NCBI RefSeq assembly: GCF_026212465.1
Contig: NC_080058.1
Location: 19,383,328 to 19,447,327, forward strand
Origin: Amaranthus tricolor
Lineage: Eukaryota; Streptophyta; Magnoliopsida; Caryophyllales; Amaranthaceae
DNA: 64,000 bases
Direction: 5' to 3'
This document shows positions 56,603-64,000 of the stretch, piece after piece (position 1 is the first letter of the stretch; the number at the start of each line of letters is the position of its first letter). The position numbers were made by a program, and so were the translations under genes. The notes under the pieces are model-generated. The model was not told the DNA's origin. It did no database searches and was given only the letters and a program-made list of their open reading frames with translations.

Positions 56603-58732
56603 TTAGCTCCTCGTAAGCCGCATTAAACTCATGAATAAGAAAATTTTGTCAGTAGGACCAATAATTACAAATGGGCTCTCTAAAAAGCAGAATTGTTCCT
56701 TTTTCAGGTTTAGAATGATTGGGTCCTCCTCACTTATGCAAGATGCACAAGTGTGCAGCCATTTGCAATCTTGAGAGAGATCTTTTAGCTCCGCATCAGT
56801 CAAAATTGGAGTGCCTGGCATCGACTTTGACCCAGTTGACACCTTTGCTGAGGAACCGATCTCTCTCCAAGATCCATTTGGACTCTTTTGCTATTTCAAT
56901 TTATACAATTAAATTAGTGTAAGCATGAAATTAAAAAAATAAAAATAAATAAGGGATCACACTGATGTGGCCACCTGTAACAAGAATCGAATGCACTGTT
57001 TGGCCCTCTTTGGTTGGCTGGGCCACACCATATGCAACCTCAATTAAGTCGCTATCACTAGCAACACCTAACTGAGGCTGCAAAAGAGAACAAGGAGTCA
57101 CCTCCTGAAAATTGTGTCATTTTCCCCTTCAGGGGTACTAATGGGCTGGGGTGCTAAGGGGGTAATGGGCTCATGTGTTGGCTCGACTGAAGCATTAGGA
57201 TCCCCATGTTGACTTTCTTGATCCTCGACAAGCAGCTTTTCCAAGTCAACAGTGGGTGCTCCCATCTTCCGCAGCACGACGGCCAATTTGGCGAGAACGT
57301 CCTTCGTAATTTCTGCTCGGAGGGTTGCTACTTCATCCCGCAGCATCGTTCGGGATTGAGTAGCAACACACTCTTTGCCGAATGCCTTCTGTAACCCCAC
57401 GCAGACGCCTCTTTTTCCGACTACCCGCCCACTATGGTCTTTCCCTAAGACCATATGCAATGCGTCAATATTGCCTCTTGGAGTGAACTCCCCCGTAGCT
57501 TCTTTTTCCTTCCAGCCCATCTATTCAAATAAAAAGTGACATATATAACAATTAGTATAAGTAAATAGAAGCCAAAAAATACAAAACAAATCAATAATAT
57601 ACTTAATAATTTCAAAACTCACCACAGCATCAGCAACCTTCTTCGTTCTCGAATCATTAATTGTAAATTTACCACTTGCATCTCGGGAATGAAGCCCGCA
57701 ATACCAATCTCACACCCAATCTCCAGCAGGGGTATTCATGGATGTGGGAGTAGTCGTAGATGAGGGCGTGCATGAACTTTGATTGGGGTATAAACCCGCA
57801 TCCACCCACACTTTTTGGACCTTATCGTACGTTTTTTAGCCCAAGCGATGGTAAAACTTCCTTTTGCTTGCTGATTCAGAAGCTTTACCACGCTTTTCCT
57901 AATGAATCAATAGAAATCAAATGTCATATATTAGTTTAATGACTGAATCAAAAGGAGTAAATTCAAATCAAAAACTATAATATAATATGAAATACTTACA
58001 ACTTCAATGGGAGTTGTTCTTTTGGCAACAAAAGCCTCCCATTCCCTGTTCGATATGTGACCTCATATTTCGTAGGGCATCTTCGAAGGTGCTTGCTCTC
58101 CACCTTCGTTTCCCATTTTGACCTTTTTGGTCGTATGGGCATGCCTCTTCGTAATCCAGCCAGTTACTAGCTTGGATTTGAAATCTCTGAATCTTTCAGC
58201 AACAGCTGAAAGAAACACATTCTTCTTCTCCTCATCGCTCTCGATGTGAAAAAGATTTTACAAAAAAAAAATATATTTATTAGTGTCAATTAATTTATTT
58301 TTAAAATAAAACTAAATGAGTAAAAATAGTAAAGTTGCTTACCACAGTATCATTACATAGAGAGTTCTTTAAACCCTCAGGAACCTCGTTCCATGCGTGC
58401 AATATGGAAATCTTGCGGATACATAGGCCCACTTGTTTTCCATATTGCCTACGCCATTTTCCGCAGAGTTGACCCAATGCATTGTATTCAAAATGCATGG
58501 GATCTGTGACTTTGAGGTTTTTCGTAGGACCTCGCCCTTTTCTTTTCTTACTGGTAGTGGGAGCATCCATTATGAGTGGGGCGTCTTCAGTCTCAAAATC
58601 ATTGTCAAGTGGTGGAGCGTCTTCAGCCATATGCTCGTATCTCACAATTTGGTCTTCTTCATTGTCGTAACTACGATGCTCATTATGCGAGGTCTCAATC
58701 TTGGGGACAATTTCGTCTGTGAATAGATGCAT
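56603..58732 (-). pseudogene. CACTA second gene, plant transposase Ptta/En/Spm type, multi-exon
   Basis: Resembles the plant Ptta/En/Spm transposase family (Transposase_24), the TnpA-like partner of TNP2 that binds subterminal repeats. Inferred exons on the minus strand: 58732-58343 (acidic N-terminus, then GRGPTKNLKVTDPM, GQLCGKWRRQYG, HAWNEVPEGLKNSL), about 58258-58000 (AVAERFRDFKSKLVTGW, REWEAFVAKRT), 57898-57623 (HSRDASGKFTINDSR), 57520-about 57110 (GWKEKEATGEFTPRG, VVGKRGVCVGLQKAFGKE), about 57079-56987, and about 56890-56603. Donor GTAAGC after 58343, donor GTAAGT after 58000 with acceptor TTAG before 57898, and donor GTGAGT after 57623 with acceptor ATAG before 57520 are visible. The acceptor before the second exon seems lost, and a TGA interrupts that exon near 58060. 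Confidence 0.75.
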
Positions 58733-58776
58733 TGTATACCAGTACCTGAAAGAGTATGAATAGAAATATATTAGAA

Positions 58777-58952
58777 CACAAGCTAAGTAATATTAAGAAT
58801 ATAACTATGATTTACAATTATAATACGTTCAACACAATAATATATAACAAATAGTGTTGTGTTCCTTAGTTTCATGCAAAACAAACCAAGTTTGAGCTAC
58901 TTTATGCGCGAAAGTGCCAAAAAAAACTTTAAAAAGCTTAAAATTCATACCT
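58777..58952 (+). repeat. Isolated satellite monomer inside the CACTA element
   Basis: One complete but diverged monomer, in the same orientation as the array, about 2.7 kb beyond the array edge and between the two CACTA genes. It keeps ACTATGATTTACAATT, TTCAACACAATAATATATAA, CAAATAGTGTTGTGTTCC, GCAAAACAAACCAAGTTTGA and GCTACTTTATGCGCGAAAGT. Variants GATTTACAATT and GCGCGAAAGT are shared with monomers at the right array edge (about 55600 and 56035). Either a monomer moved here or this transposon sequence is related to the satellite's source. Confidence 0.9.
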
Positions 58953-58962
58953 TGTGAAACAC

Positions 58963-61736
58963 TTAATTCAAATGTATTTCTTCCGTGTGATCTACATACA
59001 TATAACCAACATCTACATCATCTACATCATCTTGATCCACTGATTTTGGATTGATAAAGGGAGGGGAGTCTTCAAAAGCTTCATATTCTTCCTCATCCTC
59101 AACATCACCTATACCAAGGATGCTTCTTTTTTCTGGTACAACAATAGACCATTTTTTATCAAACGGATCTACAACGTAGAATACTTGCTTGGCTTGTGTG
59201 GCTAGTATAAATGGCTCCTCACTATCACACAAACGAGCTCAGTCTACAAGAGTGAATCCACAAGGGTCGTCATTTTTTATGCATCGTCGATTATTATCCT
59301 TCGCACTCGCGTAAAATGTAGATGACGCCAAAATAGAAACTCCACTATTCTGTAGATAAGATGACTTCTTGTCTTGACCCTCAGTCCAAAATGTGAAGCC
59401 ATTGACGTCGTAACCCTCATATTTGTTGACATCATCACGAGGACCAAAAGCTAACCACTTAACAATTTCGGATACACCCTTGAGTTCTTCGCATATTACT
59501 CGATTATGAAACCAATTAATAAACGTCTTGTTATGCAACTGCATCAATGCCCTATCCCCTTTAGATGGATGTTTTGCGCGCAATATATCAAAATGCTCAC
59601 TCAAAAAAGGATGAACTTCCGGAATATGATGCAACACATACAAGTGTGGTTGTAGAAGGCTGTCTCGAGGAGGTGTGACTGATTTGGAGCCAATTGTTCC
59701 CTTTCCCTCAAGTCTTCCTTCATGTCTAGAGGTGGGAAGTCCAATAGGCTTTACCATGGACAAATACTCGACTATAAAGTTACTAATCTCATCGCTCACA
59801 GTGCCTTGAATCATATTCCCCTCGGGTTGTGCTGGATTCCTCACTTTGTTTTGTAAAACACCCATGTGTCTTTCAAAAGGATAACACCACCTTAAAAAAA
59901 CTGGACCCAAAATCTTGATCTCACGAACGAGATGGACAATAATATGAACCATTATGTCAAAGAAAGAAAGTGGAAAATACATCTCAAACTTGTATAAAGT
60001 TACAAACACTTCGAGTTGAAGAGCATCAAGTTTAAAGGGATCAAGAAATTTACTACAAATTGTGTTGAAGAATGAACATAGCTCAGTAATAACATATCTC
60101 ACATGTTTTGGCAGTATTCCACGGATTGCAATTGTTAAGAACACTTGCATCATTACATGGCAATCGTGAGATTTCTTGCTTCCCAACTTCAGCTCACCAT
60201 TTAGGCCCATAAATCTCTTCATGTTGGATGAGTACCCAGACGGAACCTTAATGCCATACAAAGACTTACAAAATGCCCGCTTCTCTGCTTTGGACAATGT
60301 GTAGCAAGCTGGAGGAAAATAAACTTTGTCATTACTCATCTTCTTCTTACCGCCTTTCCCTTGTTACTGCCACCAACTTCATCAGCTCTATTTATTTTCT
60401 TACTCATGTTAACATGTGCCCACAACTCCGGACGAAGACCCTTACATTCAAACCAATCTCGTACGGCCCTAACATCTTTTGTCTTACCCGGAATGTTCAT
60501 GAGAGTCCCGAGTATGGCATCGCATACATTTTTCTCGATATGCATAACGTCAAGACAATGCCTAACCTGTAGATCTCTCCAATATGGAAGCTTCCAAAAG
60601 ATTGATTCTCTTTTCCATAATTGGTCTTCAACCCCTTGCACTTTCCCTTTTTCACCAAATACAGTCTCAACTCCCTTAACCTGTTCATAAACCTCATAAC
60701 CGGTCAACGGTCGACGAGCTACATGGTCCTCAACCTCCCCGTTGAACATCTTCTTCTTCTTACGATATTGGTGATCTCATGGGAGGAACTTTTGATGGTG
60801 CATGAATTCGTGTTTGCACTTAGAAATTCACGTGGATTCCATGTCATCGATACATATTGGGCATGCTTTCTTCCCTTTGTTCTTATACCTCGATAAGTTG
60901 TCATATGCTGGAAAATCATTAACGGTGCATAAAAGCATTGCATGCAAGGTAAAGTCCTCATTAGCATATGCATCAAACACGGAAATGCCTCCATCCCACA
61001 TCTTTCTCATATCCTCAACGAGAGGTGCAAGATATACATCTATGTCATTGCCAGGTTGTTTAGGATCCGAGATAAGAAGCGAAAGCATAATGTACTTACG
61101 CTTTATAAACAACCAAGGTGGCAAATTATATAGATCACTAATAGTACCGGCCAAGTACTATGTTGAGAACTAAGATTGCCGAATGGGTTCATTCCATCCG
61201 TACACAGTCCAAGCCTTAAATTACGAACCTCATCCTCAAAAGTCAGATGCAACCTATCAATACTCTTTCACTCCGGAAAATCAGATGGATGTGTGAGCAA
61301 GTGACCTTTCTTCACCCTATCTACATGCCACCTCAAATTTAACGCATCTTTCTTTATAGAAAACAAGCGCTTGAATCTAGGTATTATTGGAAGATACCAC
61401 AATACCTTAGCCGGGGGCCCTTTAGCATCCCGAGCCCCATTACGCTTGTAGCGCGTTAACCCACACCTAGGACACTATTCTAAGTTCTCGTTTTCATTCC
61501 GATACAACACACAATCATGATATTAAGGCCTGAACCCATGTCGAAGTATGTGCTCCCTAAGGATATCAACAGTATCTACCTTTGATACATTTCAACAAGT
61601 GACACATGGGAAATAAAAACCGACTCCCCCCGTTCTAACTTGATGTTCAACCGCAATACTACAAAATTCTAATAAGCCATCAATAACTTCCGACGATTCA
61701 ATGCTTCCATACATCCAAGAACAATCTTTTGTCATC
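58963..61736 (-). pseudogene. CACTA transposase, TNP2 type
   Basis: Transposase of the En/Spm TNP2 family, which cuts at the element ends. Domains in order: transposase-associated N-terminal domain (about 61736-61500, starting MTKDCSWMYG), Transposase_21 region (about 61470-60340, with PPAKVLWYLPIIPR, LCTDGMNPFGNLS, NLPPWLFIKRKYIMLS, LDVMHIEKNVCDAILGTL and NIPGKTKD), DUF4218 (about 60310-59650, with PPACYTLSKAEKRAFC, KSHDCHVMMQVFLT and YFPLSFFDIMVHI) and DUF4216 (about 59450-59000, with GFTFWTEGQDK and ATQAKQVFYVVDPFDKKW). Breaks include TAG at 61475-61477, TGA at 61268-61270, TGA at 60828-60830, TGA at 60777-60779, a frameshift near 60340 and TGA at 59239-59241. Several look like TGG-to-TGA changes, as expected from long-term cytosine methylation. 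Ends at TAA 58963. Confidence 0.9.
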
Positions 61737-62739
61737 CTAATTAGTGTGATTAATTAATTCAAAACAAAATTAATACACAACTTTTAAACATATATACTTA
61801 TTTATAACAAACATATTTAACCCTAAAAATATATACTTATTTATACCAAATCTATTTAACCCTAAATATACATACTTCATATTCTAATTCTATACTTCAT
61901 ACTTCAATATTAAGCACTACGTTGTATATAAAATCATATTCTAATACTAATAGTTAATAGCATGCAGTTTTACTCTTTATAATATATATTTTAAGGAGTA
62001 TTTTTTTTTCAATATTCTTATTATTAATTATTTTTTAAAAATATGTTATGGTTGATATTGTGAAAAAAAGTATAATCATCATAATATCTAACATGGAAAA
62101 CCTTAATCCACCTAAACATCGTAGAGAAAGACCTTGCAAAAATAAGAATACAACGCAAATATGTCCAAATACAAGTATTATTTATATTCTACTCAAAAAT
62201 AAATTTCATGATTAAAAAATAAACGTTTAAGAAAATCAAATACACCAACATCAATTGGTTAGTCATATGTAATCGGCATTTTTTAAAAATATACTACTAT
62301 ATTTGTTGTTGAATGTGTAGAACAAAAAACAGAGAAACAAAATTAGTATACAAATAGTTGCCCTAATTTTCGAGTGTTTTCATGAATATCTTACAAAACT
62401 AAAATGCTTAACAAATTAAAAAGAGAAAAAATACCTTAACGTCGTGGGTTTTGAAGATGAACAAGACCAAAGTTCATGGGTTTATGAACCAAGAAGATGA
62501 CGAACAGATTGAAGAAATAGTTACGTATAACAATAGTGTTTTTCGAGTGTTTTTCAATGGGTTTATGAATCAGTTTGCGAAGAAAGCAGCAGATGATGAC
62601 GAATTTATGGTTTTTAGAAGAATATGAAGATGAAGAATGAAACGTTGAATGGCGAAAATGGTGGGTTTGAGAGAATACACCAGTTTACGTATTTGTGAAG
62701 TTGTGAAATGAAACGTTGCATTGGCGTGTTTTAATTTTA
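61737..62739 (-). other. 5' non-coding part of the CACTA element
   Basis: About 1 kb of AT-rich sequence upstream of TNP2 in element orientation, with poly-A and poly-T runs and no supported gene. The open frame 62570-62782 runs into the subterminal repeats and shows no domain. It probably holds the promoter and leader of the transposase gene; I see no decisive promoter motif. Confidence 0.6.
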
Positions 62740-63000
62740 TGTAAAGTATATTTGCTGCGGTTATACACCAAAAACGCAGCAATTGAGTGTGAGTATTTGT
62801 TGCGGTTAGTTTAAAAACCGCAGCAATTGAGTGAAGCCTTTGAGTATATTCTACGGTCAGCTCAACAACCGCAGAAATTGAGTGAAGCCTTTGAGTATTT
62901 GGTGCGGTCAGCTCATAAACCGCAGCAATTAATTGATTTATTTTCCTAAATTCTTTTTGCTATTTAATGCTGCGTCTAAGGAAAACCGCAGCAAAGGACA
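62740..63000. repeat. CACTA subterminal repeats (GCTGCGGTT/AACCGCAGC)
   Basis: Repeated units pair TGCGGTTA- or TGCGGTCAGCTC-like words with AACCGCAGCAATTGAGTG, so each unit can fold as a short hairpin (for example GTTGCGGTTAGTTT with AAACCGCAGCAA near 62800, and GTGCGGTCAGCTC with AACCGCAGCAATT near 62910). GAGTGAAGCCTTTGAGTAT recurs between units. Subterminal arrays like these are the known binding sites of TnpA-type proteins in En/Spm elements. Confidence 0.85.
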
Positions 63001-63010
63001 AGCAGTAAAT

Positions 63011-63029
63011 AAGGTTTTTTCCACTAGTG
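63011..63029 (-). repeat. CACTA terminal inverted repeat (5' end)
   Basis: Minus strand CACTAGTGGAAAAAACCTT, starting at 63029 and running into the subterminal repeats. CACTA followed by an A-rich stretch is the family's terminal signature. The partner terminus is not in the window. Confidence 0.85.
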
Positions 63030-63030
63030 G

Positions 63031-64000
63031 GGACACCCACCAATGCAGAAGTTAAAGGCTATCCTCCCTGATCTGAATGAGGAATTGATTAGGAAAACAA
63101 TGATCTGCTCTGTCTAGAGTTACTTCACAATTGTAGATGATTTTAGTAGAATAGTTGGATATTCCTTAATAAAAATAAATTTGAGTTTGCATAAATCTTT
63201 TCTCAATTTGTGATGTACATTGAAAGACAACTCACATTGAAAGTGAAGTCTATCAGAGTAGATAAGGAACCTGAATTAACACAGGAAAATGCATTGAAAT
63301 TTTACCTTAACAAAGGTATACAACAACAATCAAGTTGCACAGACACACCCCAACAAAATGGAGTTGTGGAAAGGAAACAAAGACATATTCTTGAGACAGC
63401 AAGATATCTAATGTTTCAATCCAATCTCCCAATGAATTCTAGGGAGATAGTGTTCAATCTGTAGTGCACTTAATAAATAGAATGCCATTGGCATCCATAA
63501 ATGGGAACACTCCATTTGAAAAATTATATGGCAAGAAGCCAAACTATGAACATATGAAAGTCTTTGGATGTTTATGTTATGCAAGTAACCTAAAGAGGGA
63601 AAGGCACAAGTTTTTGTCTAGAGCACATCAAAGTGTCTTCTTATGGTATTCTATGCACAAGAAAGGTTATAAAGTCTATAACACAGACTCACATGAGGTA
63701 AGCATAACAAAAGATGTTAGCTTCTATGAACAATTCCTACCATTTCAATACATCAGATCTATCTCTAACAAAAACAAACTGGATGGCATTTTCTTACCAG
63801 TTAATAATGTTGATAGCCCTGGCCAAGATTGGGAAATATATCCATGTCTTACTCACCAAGACATAGATCTTACTTCTGTAACACAAGAAGATTTAGAGGA
63901 AACAGAAAATGTACTAGAACAAATAGAGAGTACAAAAGAGCAAAGATGTAATACAGAACAAGAGCATTCAACAAATAATGTCAGAAAGTCTCAAAGACTA
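63031..64000 (+). pseudogene. Copia integrase-to-linker fragment, second element
   Basis: Plus-strand remains of a different copia element next to the CACTA terminus. SYFTIVDDFSR near 63118-63155 is the start of the integrase core; the frame 63210-63464 holds VKSIRVDKEPELT, DTPQQNGVVERKQRHIL (catalytic Asp and Glu) and FQSNLPMN. A small indel near 63440-63452 shifts the frame. From 63452 one open frame runs to the window edge with VHLINRMPLASI, NTPFEKLYGKKPNYEHMKVF, YKVYNTDSHEVSITKDVSFY and an acidic Glu/Gln-rich linker, ending NVRKSQRL just before the RT would begin. It is unlike the Sirevirus-like copy. Upstream coding is cut at the CACTA element, which may have inserted here. Confidence 0.88.

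Larger units (their letters stand above)
56078..63029 (-). mobile_element. CACTA (En/Spm) DNA transposon, decayed, left end missing
   Basis: About 7 kb in minus orientation. The right end is a CACTA-type terminus (minus strand CACTAGTGGAAAAAACC, starting at 63029) followed by subterminal repeats. Inside are a TNP2-class transposase and a second gene of the Ptta/En/Spm class, in the usual order for plant CACTA elements. Both genes carry stop codons and the left terminus is not found. The adjacent bases outside the TIR are GGG; the 3-bp target duplication cannot be confirmed without the other end. Confidence 0.85.

Noticed and set aside
56603..58732. An ordinary host gene with introns
   Set aside because: Exon content matches the plant Ptta/En/Spm transposase family, it lies beside TNP2 within a CACTA element, and it contains stops and a lost splice acceptor.
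62570..62782. Minus-strand open frame of 70 codons
   Set aside because: It overlaps the subterminal repeats and the AT-rich leader and shows no domain or family resemblance.

Overview
The window is nuclear DNA from a flowering plant, most likely a eudicot (pea-, beet- or nightshade-type repeat content; the species cannot be named from sequence alone). It looks like a centromeric or pericentromeric heterochromatin block. I see no ordinary host gene. Every coding stretch belongs to a transposable element and all of them carry stop codons or frameshifts.

Layout. (1) 1-15186: tandem array of an AT-rich satellite with a monomer of about 169 bp, organised into very long units (a block of about 6.1 kb, then a related one of about 5.4 kb, then a degenerate third). 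(2) 15187-26422: one full-length Ty1/copia retrotransposon in minus orientation, inserted in the satellite and flanked by the 5-bp duplication TGTTG. It has two LTRs of about 1.45-1.49 kb, a Met-tRNA primer-binding site, gag, protease, integrase, RT and RNase H in copia order, an extra third ORF downstream of pol, and a polypurine tract. The large size, long LTRs and extra ORF fit the Sirevirus lineage. (3) 26428-56077: the same satellite resumes at the base where it was interrupted. From about 28 kb it shows higher-order units of ten monomers (about 1.69 kb), clearest at 33.3-44.6 kb where 10- and 14-monomer units alternate. A 100-N assembly gap lies at 44596-44695. Monomers towards the right edge (about 51-56 kb) are more varied. 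(4) 56078-63029: a decayed CACTA (En/Spm) DNA transposon in minus orientation, with a TIR and subterminal repeats at its right end, a TNP2-type transposase, and a second multi-exon gene of the Ptta/En/Spm type. Its left terminus is missing where it meets the satellite. A single satellite monomer sits between its two genes. (5) 63031-64000: plus-strand integrase fragment of a different copia element, running off the window.

How the parts relate. The retrotransposon landed after the left and right arrays were already one array, because removing it and one TGTTG copy restores a normal monomer. The isolated monomer inside the CACTA element shares several variant bases with monomers at the right array edge, which ties satellite and transposon together historically. 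The points most worth following are that solo monomer, the 10/14-monomer higher-order structure, and an 11-kb retrotransposon that carries the 7-mer GGGAACA (either strand) about 22 times, in LTRs and in all three coding phases.
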